Shown here: in pieces, positions 49,847 to 58,794 of the stretch | Layout of the letters: each line of letters begins with the position of its first letter | How positions within the stretch are numbered: position 1 is the first letter of the stretch | NCBI GenBank assembly: GCA_013214355.1 | Contig: JABSSL010000085.1 | Location: forward strand, 1-64,000 | DNA from: Saprospiraceae bacterium | Lineage (GTDB): Bacteria; Bacteroidota; Bacteroidia; Chitinophagales; Saprospiraceae | Direction: 5' to 3' | Length of the DNA: 64,000 nucleotides | Notes under the pieces: generated by a model | The model's database searches: none | Told to the model about the DNA's origin: nothing | Seen by the model: only the letters and a program-made list of their open reading frames with translations | Translations under genes and position numbers: made by a program

Positions 49847-49864
49847 TTGGAATGAACATTCCAA
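49847..49864. promoter_or_regulatory. Putative TetR auto-operator
   Basis: The sequence ttggaatgaacattccaa is a perfect inverted repeat with 8-bp arms and a 2-nt centre, ending 17 bp before the GTG start of the TetR gene. Fifteen bases are identical to the site in front of the SDR gene. Confidence 0.78.
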
Positions 49865-50031
49865 ACTATGGCCGAAGAATCGCCTACTCCGAAATTTTAC
49901 TTCGGTAAAGTCTCCTTCCTTATCCAGGCCATTGAATTTTTTCAAAAAAATATTAGCGAAGACCAAAGGAAATTGGTGGAACCGGGATCTAACGGAAAAT
50001 AAATGAAATCAATTCTTAAAAATTAGAACCA

Positions 50032-50958
50032 ATGAAATACTTTAAAACAGGATTCCTTTTGCTGCTTTTCGGAGCTACCGTGCTAAGCTGGTCTTGTAAA
50101 AAAGATGAAACTTGCGTTGAAACCACCTGGTATGTAGATGCCGATGGAGATGGACTAGGCAATCCAGCGGTTAGTATGACCGCTTGCGAGCAACCGGACG
50201 GGTTTGTGGCGGACAACACAGATACCGATGACACGGGCGGTAGCTACTCCCTACACGCAGCTTTCGAGGAATTTGACAGCGAAAACTTTACGATTTATCT
50301 TGACGGCGCAGAGGTGGTCATTGAATCCAATGGCTTACCTAACCACAGCTCCCCGTACTGGTCGAATACCAATGAACGAACCATTAATGGTCCGATGGGA
50401 GCCCATACTACTCCTGCCGCGGCTGTAGATCATCCCTTATTCGTGGATCCTACTGCCACCTCTTTTAATCAGATGGCGCCTGGCAATATTGATGATTTTA
50501 ACGGATCATATACCTTACGTATACCAGTTAACCCTCAATTAGCATCCAGTTCTTCCGCCACCGGTTTAGGAGCTATCGGCATTGCGATCAGTGGCTCCAT
50601 GATTTACAATGACCAGGAAGGTCCTAATGTCCCTTTAGATGATGCGGTGGTTTCACTAGATTACAATGGAGCACATACTGGACCACAAAGTTACCATTAC
50701 CACTTAGAGCCTAAGGCCTGGACAGATGATGATGGTAACTTGATCGGGATCATGTCAGATGGCTTCTTTTTATATGGCCGTAGAGATCATGATGGAGCGT
50801 ATCCTACGGATTTGGACGCTTCTGGTGGCCACTTTGGCCCTACTCCTCATAACCCTGATGGGGAGTATCACTATCATGTGCAAAATGACCTGTACTTAAA
50901 TCAGTACTACATTCTATTTCCTGGAGATCTTCAAGGTACCCCGAATGATATTAGATAA
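50032..50958 (+). CDS. YHYH-domain lipoprotein
   Basis: The 308-residue lipoprotein (LSWSC, Cys22) begins its mature part with KKDETCVETTWYVDADGDGLG, a short calcium-loop-like segment of the kind seen in surface proteins. The rest is the YHYH domain: SNGLPNHSSPYW, GAIGIAISGSMIYNDQEGPNVPLDDAVVSLD-like strands, the naming motif SYHYHLEP near residue 222, MSDGFFLYGRRDHDG, and a second copy of the motif in GEYHYHVQND. The histidine-rich, aromatic pattern suggests metal binding, which is inference. It overlaps the MORN lipoprotein gene by 14 bp (50945-50958), so the two are translationally linked. Function unknown; the pair recurs in marine Bacteroidota by my recollection. Confidence 0.88.
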   Translation: MKYFKTGFLLLLFGATVLSWSCKKDETCVETTWYVDADGDGLGNPAVSMTACEQPDGFVADNTDTDDTGGSYSLHAAFEEFDSENFTIYLDGAEVVIESNGLPNHSSPYWSNTNERTINGPMGAHTTPAAAVDHPLFVDPTATSFNQMAPGNIDDFNGSYTLRIPVNPQLASSSSATGLGAIGIAISGSMIYNDQEGPNVPLDDAVVSLDYNGAHTGPQSYHYHLEPKAWTDDDGNLIGIMSDGFFLYGRRDHDGAYPTDLDASGGHFGPTPHNPDGEYHYHVQNDLYLNQYYILFPGDLQGTPNDIR

Positions 50959-51550
50959 ACTGGCCACACTAATACTGCTTTTCATCTGTTTAGCGGCTTG
51001 CCAGGATTCCATTCCTAAGTCAATGCAGATCAATCCGGAGGTGGAAAGTCCCATTGAGCAAGATTCATTGGTATTGGTTCCGGAAAGAGGCCTTGTCTAT
51101 TATTTGGGCAAGCCCTTTTCCGGGGCTGCCGTCTCTTTTTACCCCAACGGAAATATCGCTCTGCGGAATGAATATGTAGAGGGTAAGACGCATGGCCTAT
51201 GCAGCAGGTGGTTTGCTGATGGTACGATAAGCTATGAGAGTGAATACATCCAGGGCAAAAAGAATGGTAGCACGAAGACATGGTGGAGAAATGGCAATCT
51301 CCGTTCCGAATCCCAATTGCAAGCAGGCATTTCTCAAGGGGTTCAACGACAATGGTATAAGAGTGGCCACTTATTCAAAGTAAGAAATATTATCAATGGA
51401 AAAGAAGATGGGCTGCAGCAGTCTTGGCGAGAGAATGGAAAGTTATACAACAACTACGAAGCGAAAAACGGTAGGATTTTTGGCTTGAAAAGGGCGGAGT
51501 TGTGCTTTGAGTTGGATAGTGAGCAGATTAGTGCTAGAAGTAATAACTGA
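50945..51550 (+). CDS. MORN-repeat-variant lipoprotein (YwqK-like)
   Basis: The 201-residue protein has a lipoprotein signal (LFICLAAC, Cys19) and then at least five MORN-variant repeats of the form Y-x-x-G-x-x-x-G: YYLGKPFSGAAVSFYPNGN, YVEGKTHGLCSRWFADGT, YIQGKKNGSTKTWWRNGN, LQAGISQGVQRQWYKSGH and IINGKEDGLQQSWRENGK. This repeat is annotated as toxin-antitoxin YwqK-like in databases, but nothing here supports a toxin partner. It overlaps the end of the YHYH gene, so a common outer-membrane or periplasmic function with that protein is likely. It converges with the GNAT gene 51 bp downstream. Mature function is unknown. Confidence 0.87.
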   Translation: MILDKLATLILLFICLAACQDSIPKSMQINPEVESPIEQDSLVLVPERGLVYYLGKPFSGAAVSFYPNGNIALRNEYVEGKTHGLCSRWFADGTISYESEYIQGKKNGSTKTWWRNGNLRSESQLQAGISQGVQRQWYKSGHLFKVRNIINGKEDGLQQSWRENGKLYNNYEAKNGRIFGLKRAELCFELDSEQISARSNN

Positions 51551-51601
51551 TCTGCTCTTGGCAATTTACATCCGTCCTCCTACAGGCCTGGTTCCACTAC
51601 C

Positions 51602-52339
51602 TCAGGAACTGTTCTTGGGCTTCAGCCGCACCGCTACATGGCTGGCGAACTCCTGGATGCCTAGTCTTCTAGCAATACTAATGGAAGCTACATTGGTGTG
51701 TAAAGTTTGATACAATGCCGTTTTACCTTGTCTAGATAGATCTACCAATGCCGCCTCCACTGTTGCTCGTCCAAAGCCCCGCCCGCGGAATTCGGGATGC
51801 GTGTATACGCCTATAAAGCCTATATGGTCAGCTACCATTCGGTAATTGGCCAAGGCGCATAGCTTACCTTGGTATTGATAGCCATACAGGATGCTGTCTT
51901 TTTTGAAAACCCCGCTATGATCCCAGCCAATAGGATCGCCTGATTGTGACAGCGTTTCAATAGTTTCGTGGTGCTGCTCAAGGTCCAGGCGTAATACGGG
52001 ATCAGGAATGCTTGCCGACTTTCCTAGATTAGCCTGATAATACCCCTGGAAAGCGGGACCAATTAGCTTACTAACTCTACTTCCGAATAAGTATTCGATG
52101 TAGGTAGAGCTGAACAGTGTCTTGTTAGTTGGAGGGTGCTTGTCAACCAGCTTTTGTAAGGAGAATACCTCTTCCTTAGGTACCGACAGGATGATATTAT
52201 TATCCCTCCGATACAGCCAAGCTCCCTGGAAACCGGCTAACTGCCGATGCGGAAGTACGCGACAACCCATCTGGTGAAATGCTGTTGGCGGTATCCCAAA
52301 GAAATTAGCCCAATAAGTAGTGATATGGGTCAGATTCAT
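51602..52339 (-). CDS. GNAT-family N-acetyltransferase
   Basis: The 245-residue protein has a C-terminal GNAT domain, about 115-240. The acetyl-CoA-binding motif A is HIGFIGVYTHPEFRGRGFGRATVEAAL, with the R-G-x-G-x-A-type loop, and motif B is ALYQTLHTNVASISIARRLGIQEFASHVAVRL. The N-terminal half (NLTHITTYWANFFGIPPTAF, LFSTYIEYLFGS-like) is less conserved and probably helps choose the acceptor. No signal peptide, so cytoplasmic. It stands alone, 60 bp after the start-side of the WG-repeat gene in the same direction, so co-transcription with that gene is possible. The acceptor substrate is not readable. Confidence 0.85.
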   Translation of the reverse strand: MNLTHITTYWANFFGIPPTAFHQMGCRVLPHRQLAGFQGAWLYRRDNNIILSVPKEEVFSLQKLVDKHPPTNKTLFSSTYIEYLFGSRVSKLIGPAFQGYYQANLGKSASIPDPVLRLDLEQHHETIETLSQSGDPIGWDHSGVFKKDSILYGYQYQGKLCALANYRMVADHIGFIGVYTHPEFRGRGFGRATVEAALVDLSRQGKTALYQTLHTNVASISIARRLGIQEFASHVAVRLKPKNSS

Positions 52340-52399
52340 GCTATGACTTAATCTAGAGCGGTACTAGCCGGCTAGACATAGGAGGTTTGAATGGTAACC

Positions 52400-53947
52400 T
52401 TATTTATCTTTAAGATCTACTTTTTTTATTGTATTGTCAATTAGTACATACAATTCACCATCAAGTGTCTCCATGACGGCCTCTGCCTCTGGATAACGCA
52501 ACAATACCGGACGATTGCTGGCATACGCATTGTATCGTACCTGGACTTTCCTGAATCCAAGCTCTGATAATAAGGTGCCATCTAGCCGCAGTAAATACAG
52601 TAGCTTGCCTTTGTGACCGGTAATTAAGCGGATCGGTTCATCTTCTTTGTAGGACACCGGGGCCGTAAAGCGATCATAGATGAAAGGAGTAATTACTTGT
52701 CGGGATTGAAGATCCAGTAGAGCAGCCTTTTTATCTTGCTTATGCAGCCCCAAAAAGGTTTTTCCCTTTTGCAACATTCTCCTGGCCACTGTACTATTCG
52801 CACTTCCAACTGCACTTACTTGTGAAAAAATTTCTTCGAATACTGGATCGCCAGAAAGAGTGCGTACGGCTATCTGGTCTTTATCAACATAATCAAAAAC
52901 AACATCATGCACAATCTTCATTTGCTTTGGATGATGAAAAATGGGCGGGGAAAGGGCTTTGCCTGATAGATCAATAAGACGATAGGATGCATCCCTGGAT
53001 TCCCTTGCCAAGAGTAGCGGCTCAAAAGGCTCACTATTTCGCCCCATATTGATTTGCCAGTGGCGAATGGCTGCCAGGTGATGGTACTGGCAGGGGATTA
53101 CGGCTTGAAAGTTCATATTAAAAAGCCCGAAACCCTTGGTGGGGTGCTTAACCGCAAAATACCCTTTGATTACGTGCTCCACAGAAGCGTATGCATAGGG
53201 CAAGAGCAATTCCTCTTTTTTATTGTAAACGCCGAATAGGCCTTGGTGCTTAGCAGGATGGAATACCTCATCTTCTACTTCGATCGAAGGATAATACCAA
53301 TCCCACGGTTTTATAACTTCACCAGCCGCATTGATGGTTTTGACTTTTCCATGGAGCTCGGCCCGATACATCCCACTGCGGTTATTGAAAATGATAAATT
53401 CGTTTTCGAGAGGAAAGAGCGTGTCTTGCTTGACGGTGATCAAGCCATATCTATTTTCTTGGTCTTTTAGGATCCAAAGGTTCCCCCTTTTGGGTAGTGA
53501 GTCGGCATTAATGGTGCGAAGGAATTGAACTGGGAATATGGGGGTCCCGTCTTTATGATACACCCCCTTTAGGCCATCATTGGAGACGATTACATAATTC
53601 CGGTCCCGCTTGAGTTCGGCTGGTGTCCAGCGATCGAAGGAGGGAGACCAGCCGATGTGATCATATATAGGAGCTATGCTCCAATCTTTTTTACGGTAGT
53701 TGTAAACACCTTTCAAGCCTTGGTCATTCTCCTTGATCTGAAAGGGCGCCTTTTCACTTAATAATTCCTGGTAATTGGGATCGTAGATATAAGCCTCCTC
53801 CCCAGCTTCGTCCATGATGGTTTCTTCTTGTGCAAGCGTGAAGGAAGGTATAAGCAACAAACCCAGGATAAATACTAAGGCAAATGAAACCTGGAGGGTG
53901 GTGTGAAATCTGCATGGGCTTTTGCGTTCGAGTTTAGTACTATTCAT
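52400..53947 (-). CDS. WG-repeat secreted protein
   Basis: The start at 53947 (MNSTKLERKS) gives a 515-residue protein with a signal peptide (FALVFILGLLLIPSFTLAQ); the ATG at 53980 only lengthens the n-region. The mature part is a chain of WG-type repeats, in which a variable stretch carries a short aromatic-Gly turn: DQGLKGVYNYRKKDWSIAPIYD, NDGLKGVYHKDGTPIFPVQ, HQGLFGVYNKKEELLLPYAYA and KGFGLFNMNFQAVIPCQYH. Such repeats are common in Bacteroidota envelope proteins, but their role is unknown. No catalytic site is visible. It reads toward the GNAT gene. Confidence 0.8.
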   Translation of the reverse strand: MNSTKLERKSPCRFHTTLQVSFALVFILGLLLIPSFTLAQEETIMDEAGEEAYIYDPNYQELLSEKAPFQIKENDQGLKGVYNYRKKDWSIAPIYDHIGWSPSFDRWTPAELKRDRNYVIVSNDGLKGVYHKDGTPIFPVQFLRTINADSLPKRGNLWILKDQENRYGLITVKQDTLFPLENEFIIFNNRSGMYRAELHGKVKTINAAGEVIKPWDWYYPSIEVEDEVFHPAKHQGLFGVYNKKEELLLPYAYASVEHVIKGYFAVKHPTKGFGLFNMNFQAVIPCQYHHLAAIRHWQINMGRNSEPFEPLLLARESRDASYRLIDLSGKALSPPIFHHPKQMKIVHDVVFDYVDKDQIAVRTLSGDPVFEEIFSQVSAVGSANSTVARRMLQKGKTFLGLHKQDKKAALLDLQSRQVITPFIYDRFTAPVSYKEDEPIRLITGHKGKLLYLLRLDGTLLSELGFRKVQVRYNAYASNRPVLLRYPEAEAVMETLDGELYVLIDNTIKKVDLKDK

Positions 53948-54074
53948 TCCATTCTGGTTCAATGATGCCCCGTGATTCATCAGCTTGGCGGGTATGCATC
54001 AGTTCTTTCTGACATTAGCAACAATGGGAATTTAGGTATTTAACAAATACTACGCAAGATGGAGGGGTGGACTG

Positions 54075-54107
54075 GGTTCACCAGGTGGCTTAGTCACCCG
54101 GTGAACC
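54075..54107 (-). terminator. Hairpin downstream of the DUF2911 gene
   Basis: The arms ggttcacc and ggtgaacc (54075-54082, 54100-54107), with ggtg/cacc inside and one A-C mismatch, form a 12-bp stem with a 7-nt loop 13 nt after the stop codon at 54121. No U-run follows. Confidence 0.5.
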
Positions 54108-54120
54108 TCAGCTCCAAAAC

Positions 54121-54969
54121 TTAAGACTTTAGCTTCTCAATCAGCTGCTCACAAAGTCGAACGAAGTCTTTGTTTCCTGCTTCTTTTGACAGCTCTAGAG
54201 CCTTTTGGGCCACTGAGACGGCTTCGCCATTTCGATTTAAATCCGCCAGAATAAGTGCTTCCCGATGTACTTGGAAGAAAAGTGGAGGTTCTCCTTTTCG
54301 AGTCACTTCCTGAATGTATTCTAGAGCTAACTCCAAGTCTAGACCCATTTCGTGCAAGAAGAGGGCTGACTGGAAATAGTCATTTCGCGAGGGACCAGCC
54401 ATTGTCTTATCTATGTCTTGCAAAACTTTGTCTTTAAAATCAACTCGAATCGAGGCGTGGACACGAATCTTCGCCCAGGCGAATACGAGCTGAGCGCTAC
54501 CCAACTCTAACTGGTCAAAATAGATGCTGAAACTTTCCTGAAAATCCATGCTAGTAGAACTAGGTGCTGATATCATTAGTGTAGGCGTTTTATCAACATA
54601 GGTATTCCAGTTGCCACTTTCGTAAGGATAAAAATACAGGGTCCAGTTTGTTAGGGAGGGTTTGGATAGCAGCGCATAGCTGCCTTTCATTAGCATTTGA
54701 TCCTGGAGGTAGATATCCTGTTCGATCGTGATCTTGGTAGCTGCATTAGCACCGGTGCGCCAGAACTCATGGTAGCGTACTAGCCCCTTTTCGCCAAAGA
54801 TCGTACGTCCTCTAGCACTAGGTCGTGCATATCGGATTTCTATTGCAGTAAGCCCTAGATCCTGGCGGACGGTAGAGCTTGGACTTAGCGATGGAATGCG
54901 CAATTGGGCATCCGTCTTGCCGAGACTCAAAAGACTCAACAAGACCATACAAAACAGTCGTTGTAACAT
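54121..54969 (-). CDS. DUF2911-domain secreted protein
   Basis: The 282-residue protein has a signal peptide (FCMVLLSLLSLGKTDAQ). The DUF2911 domain occupies about 25-180: the opening LSPSSTVRQDLGLTAIEIRYARPSARGRTIFG and WRTGANAATKITIEQDIYL are the family's strongest motifs, and KGSYALLSKPSLTNWTLYFYP and SFSIYFDQLELGSAQLVFAW follow. The last third is helical and TPR-like (YFQSALFLHEMGLDLELALEY, AVSVAQKALELSKEAGNKDF). The function of DUF2911 is unknown; it is widespread in Bacteroidota. It is the last gene of a three-gene unit after the membrane-bound AraC regulator (31 bp upstream) and the small secreted protein at 56111-56803, and is followed by a hairpin. Confidence 0.88.
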   Translation of the reverse strand: MLQRLFCMVLLSLLSLGKTDAQLRIPSLSPSSTVRQDLGLTAIEIRYARPSARGRTIFGEKGLVRYHEFWRTGANAATKITIEQDIYLQDQMLMKGSYALLSKPSLTNWTLYFYPYESGNWNTYVDKTPTLMISAPSSTSMDFQESFSIYFDQLELGSAQLVFAWAKIRVHASIRVDFKDKVLQDIDKTMAGPSRNDYFQSALFLHEMGLDLELALEYIQEVTRKGEPPLFFQVHREALILADLNRNGEAVSVAQKALELSKEAGNKDFVRLCEQLIEKLKS

Positions 54970-55000
54970 AAGATTTTTTTCTTAGGTATGGTGACAATAC

Positions 55001-56101
55001 CTAGGTTTTGAAATAGTCAGAGGGGGATTTTCCCATCAATTTTTTGAAGGATTTGTTGAAGGTGCTTTTTGAATTGAATCCTGCCTCTTGGGCCAACCCA
55101 AAGAAGGTAAGTTCTTTGCCCTGCGGGGTTTTGGCTAATTCAACGAACTCCATGATTCGATGATAGTTGATGTACTCGAAAAAATTCATGCCAATACGCT
55201 CGTTGAGTAGGCGGGCGAGTTCGGGTTTACTAATGCCCATCATTTCGGCTAGCTCTGTTTTTAGCAACTTTTTATTTAAGAAGGGCTTCTTGTCTTCCAT
55301 TAGCTGTTCAAGTTCGACTTTTAGTCGATCCAGGTCTTGCCGGCTTAGTTTGGACTGGGCATACTTTTTTACTACCTCAGCTGGCACCAGTTTGAAGACC
55401 TCTGGAGCTAGAATACTGTACCAGGCAATAAAAAATATGATAAATGCCAAAGTAATCCAGATGTACGGTCTAAAGATCCGTTCTAGCTTGTCGAAGCCAG
55501 TGAGATTAAGTAGCCAGACCGCTAACCAAGGTAGGAAACAGAGGCCGATGGCCAGGAGAAAGTAGGCAAAGAACTGAGTGGGTACACTATAGCTCACCTC
55601 TTTCTTCAGGAATTCCTGAAAGTGCCTGAATTCCAAGATGCTACGAACGTAATAGAAGATATTGAAAGACAACCCGATCCCCGCAAACAATAATACGGCC
55701 CGCCCAAACTCGCCAGTTTCAATCCTGGCACTGATCACTTCCTTCGGTGGAAGAAAGTAGTAAAGAGTCAGAATAGCAAAATAGCAGACGGCTGGTAAAT
55801 AATGGATGAGATCCTTTTTAGCAAAGGGCTGTCGATACAAGGAAGACCTCGTAAATAGGAAAACCGAAGCACCAAAACATAAAGTCGCGATCTCTGCAAG
55901 ACTTACAATCCGATAGCTTTGCCCAAAGAGGCCAGATAGGTAGATGACACGGCCGGACAAGCCTATAAAAAGCGCCACCACTAAGATGCCTAGATACGGA
56001 TTGATCATCTTGCGCATTTTGCTCGAAAAGAGAAATATGCAGATGAGAAATACAGCCTGCAGGAAACCGAAGTAGACCAATTGATTAAGCACCCTTTCCA
56101 T
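55001..56101 (-). CDS. Membrane-anchored AraC-family regulator
   Basis: The 366-residue protein has seven or eight hydrophobic helices in the first 235 residues (LVYFGFLQAVFLICIFLF, LGILVVALFIGLSGRVIYL, PTQFFAYFLLAIGLCFLPWLAVWLL, ITLAFIIFFIAWYSIL) joined to a cytoplasmic AraC-type HTH domain at about 275-366 (LLKTELAEMMGISKPELARLL, FFEYINYHRIMEFVELA, TFFGLAQEAGFNSKSTFNKSFKKLMGKSPSDYF). This layout is common in Bacteroidota and lets a membrane signal act directly on DNA. It overlaps nothing but follows the 230-residue secreted protein by 9 bp and precedes the DUF2911 gene by 31 bp, so probably one operon. The ligand is unknown. Confidence 0.88.
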   Translation of the reverse strand: MERVLNQLVYFGFLQAVFLICIFLFSSKMRKMINPYLGILVVALFIGLSGRVIYLSGLFGQSYRIVSLAEIATLCFGASVFLFTRSSLYRQPFAKKDLIHYLPAVCYFAILTLYYFLPPKEVISARIETGEFGRAVLLFAGIGLSFNIFYYVRSILEFRHFQEFLKKEVSYSVPTQFFAYFLLAIGLCFLPWLAVWLLNLTGFDKLERIFRPYIWITLAFIIFFIAWYSILAPEVFKLVPAEVVKKYAQSKLSRQDLDRLKVELEQLMEDKKPFLNKKLLKTELAEMMGISKPELARLLNERIGMNFFEYINYHRIMEFVELAKTPQGKELTFFGLAQEAGFNSKSTFNKSFKKLMGKSPSDYFKT

Positions 56102-56110
56102 ACAGCTTCT

Positions 56111-56803
56111 TTACTGAAGAACAAATTGATTAATGTGTTGAAGTCCATCTACGCCTAGCTTACTGACGCGAGCCTGAAAGGCTTCAAATTCAGCCGGACT
56201 TTCCCATTCTGTGATGACCATCCAGTCTGGTTGGTAAAGGTAGCCAAATGGTGATTTTCCGTCTTCTAGACTAAGAACCATTCTTCCTTCTCCTTTTTTA
56301 GCGGCCTTGAGCCATTGCTTCTGAAAACGCTGAAAGTGCTCTTCATCCGACTGCCAGTAGGCGGTAGCGACTATCGTTTTGTCTTTATTAATCTCAAAGC
56401 TAATGTCTTCTGGCATTTCGTAATAAGTCAAGTGGAAGTCACTGAAAATTTTTCTGCGTTGCTCGTGGAAATCAGGAACGTGCGTTTCGATCTCGGCCAG
56501 AAATTGTTCTCTTTTGGCTAGACTCGCCCATTTCCCTAGGATAAAGCTCTCAGGTTGAAAATTGCCTTGTGTGTAGGTTTGGATGCGGTAGCCAGGGATG
56601 GGGGTGTAACTCATGCGCATGGCCACCGGGAAGGCTGTTTTACGGTAAATCGCGAAAAGGCTGTCATAGTTAGGTTTGGCACTCAATAAAAGAACATCGA
56701 GTACTTCTCCCTTTTTAAAGCTATAATTCTTGACCTGCGATTGTGCTACGAGAAAGCTGCCAAACGCCATCTGTAAGAAGAGCATTCCAATCATTTTTTT
56801 CAT
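56111..56803 (-). CDS. Secreted protein of unknown function with two ferredoxin-like halves
   Basis: I do not recognise a named family. The 230-residue protein has a signal peptide (IGMLFLQMAFGSFLVAQ). The mature part seems to contain two similar alpha/beta halves, about 25-120 (KGEVLDVLLLSAKPNYDSLF to LGKWASLAKREQFLAEI) and about 130-230 (DKTIVATAYWQSDEEHFQRF to VITEWESPAEFEAFQARVSK). In each, a strand, a helix and a Trp- or aspartate-rich strand follow in the order of dimeric alpha-beta barrel (ABM or NIPSNAP-like) proteins. It is the first gene of the unit with the membrane AraC regulator and the DUF2911 protein. A metal or small-ligand role is only a guess. Confidence 0.65.
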   Translation of the reverse strand: MKKMIGMLFLQMAFGSFLVAQSQVKNYSFKKGEVLDVLLLSAKPNYDSLFAIYRKTAFPVAMRMSYTPIPGYRIQTYTQGNFQPESFILGKWASLAKREQFLAEIETHVPDFHEQRRKIFSDFHLTYYEMPEDISFEINKDKTIVATAYWQSDEEHFQRFQKQWLKAAKKGEGRMVLSLEDGKSPFGYLYQPDWMVITEWESPAEFEAFQARVSKLGVDGLQHINQFVLQ

Positions 56804-56970
56804 TGGATAACAGTTTAGCCCCTGTCATGGAATCTAACTCGGGGCGAGTGATAGAAACGAGATTGCTTCCGATCACGAAGGTATAGGAAGGTTGATTTGA
56901 AGGAAAAAAAATGAAGGGTAGATGCGTATGAATACGGTATTCGGACAAGAATATTAGAGCGGGATAGTAT

Positions 56971-57702
56971 TTAGCTTGGGTTGGACTGGTGAAAAAGTGA
57001 AGATGGGGCCGAGTCAAAGGACAGGCTAGGGGTCTTTACGGTCCCAAGTCGAGTCTCCACGTCTTCAAGGCTAGTTTCCATGGTAGGCAGCTCTTGTTCA
57101 ATGCGGCTGAAAGGATTGGCGAACCGGGAAAAAAGTCCCCAGATGACGAATAGGCTAATCAATACCAATAACCAGAGATAGCCGTGTTCCTGTTGATAAC
57201 GGATTCCTTTGAAATGGTCCTTTGTACCTTCCTGAAACTGGGATACAATGCTATTTCGGACTTCCCAATAATTCTTATAAACTCCTTCTGATAAGACAAA
57301 GCTCTTACCGTACGTAGATTGGAAGTAAATTCTATTGGGATTCCAAGCAAGGCTATTCCAAGGCCAATCTACTTTTGGAGGTTCTTCCCAGTAGATCCCA
57401 TAATCTTTCTGATCAATCTTTGTGATCCCTATGGGTCGCTGAATCAATAAACGCTGCTCCCCTACCCTAATCACTTGGTGCCGCAAAAGCATCCTGACGA
57501 GAACCAGTACCCAATACGCAGAACATATAAAAAGTGCTGTATACCGTAAATCAAAGGAAGCCGGAGTTGTAGCCAAGCGCCACCAATAAAAACTGGCATA
57601 AATAGAAGTTACCAGACCCAAACCCACTTTAGCAAGGTAGGTCCAGCTATGTTTAGAAACGATAATTTCTCCCTTAGGGATCATTCTTGTCATGCAACTC
57701 AA
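56971..57702 (-). CDS. Membrane protein of unknown function, PH-like core
   Basis: The 243-residue frame starts at 57702; the Met at 57684 (MIPKGEIIVSKHSW) may be the real start. Two hydrophobic helices near the N-terminus (YLAKVGLGLVTSIYASFYW, RYTALFICSAYWVLVLV) and one near residue 180 (GYLWLLVLISLFVIWGLF) flank a stretch of strands (VIRVGEQRLLIQRPIGITKI, WPWNSLAWNPNRIYFQSTYG) like a small PH or bPH domain. The end is charged and disordered. I cannot name a family. It stands alone; a small overlapping frame at 56721-57017 is a shadow. Confidence 0.6.
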   Translation of the reverse strand: MSCMTRMIPKGEIIVSKHSWTYLAKVGLGLVTSIYASFYWWRLATTPASFDLRYTALFICSAYWVLVLVRMLLRHQVIRVGEQRLLIQRPIGITKIDQKDYGIYWEEPPKVDWPWNSLAWNPNRIYFQSTYGKSFVLSEGVYKNYWEVRNSIVSQFQEGTKDHFKGIRYQQEHGYLWLLVLISLFVIWGLFSRFANPFSRIEQELPTMETSLEDVETRLGTVKTPSLSFDSAPSSLFHQSNPS

Positions 57703-57813
57703 TGTTAAACAAGGCCATTCACGGCTATAAATGATAGTCTCGGTTTGGTCCTTTAGTATAATCAGGGATCTAATACAGTTTTAGACTACTTGCCTCTACT
57801 TGATCTTCAAACA

Positions 57814-58794
57814 TCAAATTATTTCTCGAAAGCGCATGCCCGGATTATTTCCTACCGCATAGGCTAGTTCGATAATAACTTCTTTTTTCCCTAACTGCTG
57901 AAGGCCAGGTAGCTTGACGGGTAAGGTAATACCGCTTTCACCAGGAGTCAATTTTTCTCGACCAAAGACAGAAATATGGGTTAGCAGAACGAGGTTTTTT
58001 GAATGGACTAGTTGGGATGCTGTAAGCTTATATTGCTGCGGAGGGAATTCCAAGGCATGACCAGACTGTTGCTGCTTTATGATGCTGTCCTTATCCAGCC
58101 TAAATACAGGGAAAAAGGACTGATGTATGACCTGTAGCGAAGATGGATCGGGATATAAGAGTGTGCCAATCGATAGTTCTATGCTTTCAGGAATCAACTG
58201 AATCTCCGACCGCAGTTGAGGAACAAGTTGATGCATGATGGCAACCTGCGGTTCTTTCTCTAAGCCCCTCTGCATGGTTTCACTTAGTAAAATGTCAATG
58301 GTATCTGCTTGGGGGATATTGTAATTACTGGCATCTACTTGTTCTATGGATTCGAAGTAGCCGTCTACCTCTAAGCTTACCGTCAATCGTCTTAAACATT
58401 GGCAACTGATTGGGTTAATCTCTAGAGCTCTGATTTGAATCTGATCTTTTCTGAATAAAGTAGTGAGCGGGAGCGCGAGCGTAGCAAATGGACCTGTACC
58501 AGCATAGAGGATAACGACAGGTCCTTCCTTTTTATCCAATAAGCTATTCACTGCCAGGTATAAACCTTTGACAAATCGTTTTGTACGCACTAGATCATCT
58601 ATGCAGAGGGCAGCCCAAGTCGGACCGATAACTCTCCCGGTTTCCAGCTCGATATCGACCCTGGTTTCTTCGAAGCTGCTAATGAATGGGTTCTGTTGTG
58701 TCAACAACTTGCGATAAGCAGCAACTGCTTGTTGCAGTTCAGCAAAGTCTAGCTCTTCGGCTATCAGTATCTGAGCAATTTGGTGTAGATCCAC
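57814..58794 (-). CDS. Class I SAM-dependent methyltransferase-like protein
   Basis: The 326-residue protein has a Rossmann-type centre: motif I VVILYAGTGPFATLALPL (about 103-120), an acidic strand end RALEINPISCQCLRRL, a DAS segment and the post-motif DILLSETMQRGLEKEP. A glycine-rich loop with an acidic second strand and the LLSETM position recall protein-arginine-methyltransferase-like class I enzymes. The N-terminal part (FEETRVDIELETGRVIGPTWAALCIDDLVRTKRFVKGLYLAV) appears conserved in a small Bacteroidota family. There is no signal peptide, so it is cytoplasmic. The methyl acceptor is unknown. It has no operon partner; the serine hydrolase gene is 155 bp upstream. Confidence 0.65.
   Translation of the reverse strand: MDLHQIAQILIAEELDFAELQQAVAAYRKLLTQQNPFISSFEETRVDIELETGRVIGPTWAALCIDDLVRTKRFVKGLYLAVNSLLDKKEGPVVILYAGTGPFATLALPLTTLFRKDQIQIRALEINPISCQCLRRLTVSLEVDGYFESIEQVDASNYNIPQADTIDILLSETMQRGLEKEPQVAIMHQLVPQLRSEIQLIPESIELSIGTLLYPDPSSLQVIHQSFFPVFRLDKDSIIKQQQSGHALEFPPQQYKLTASQLVHSKNLVLLTHISVFGREKLTPGESGITLPVKLPGLQQLGKKEVIIELAYAVGNNPGMRFREII

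Noticed and set aside
50945-51550. Toxin-antitoxin system suggested by the YwqK label of MORN-variant proteins
   Set aside because: The protein has a lipobox and its partner is a YHYH lipoprotein; no toxin gene is present.
56721-57017. 98-residue minus-strand frame
   Set aside because: It overlaps the start of the secreted protein gene at 56803 and the end of the membrane protein at 56971, and shows no family features.
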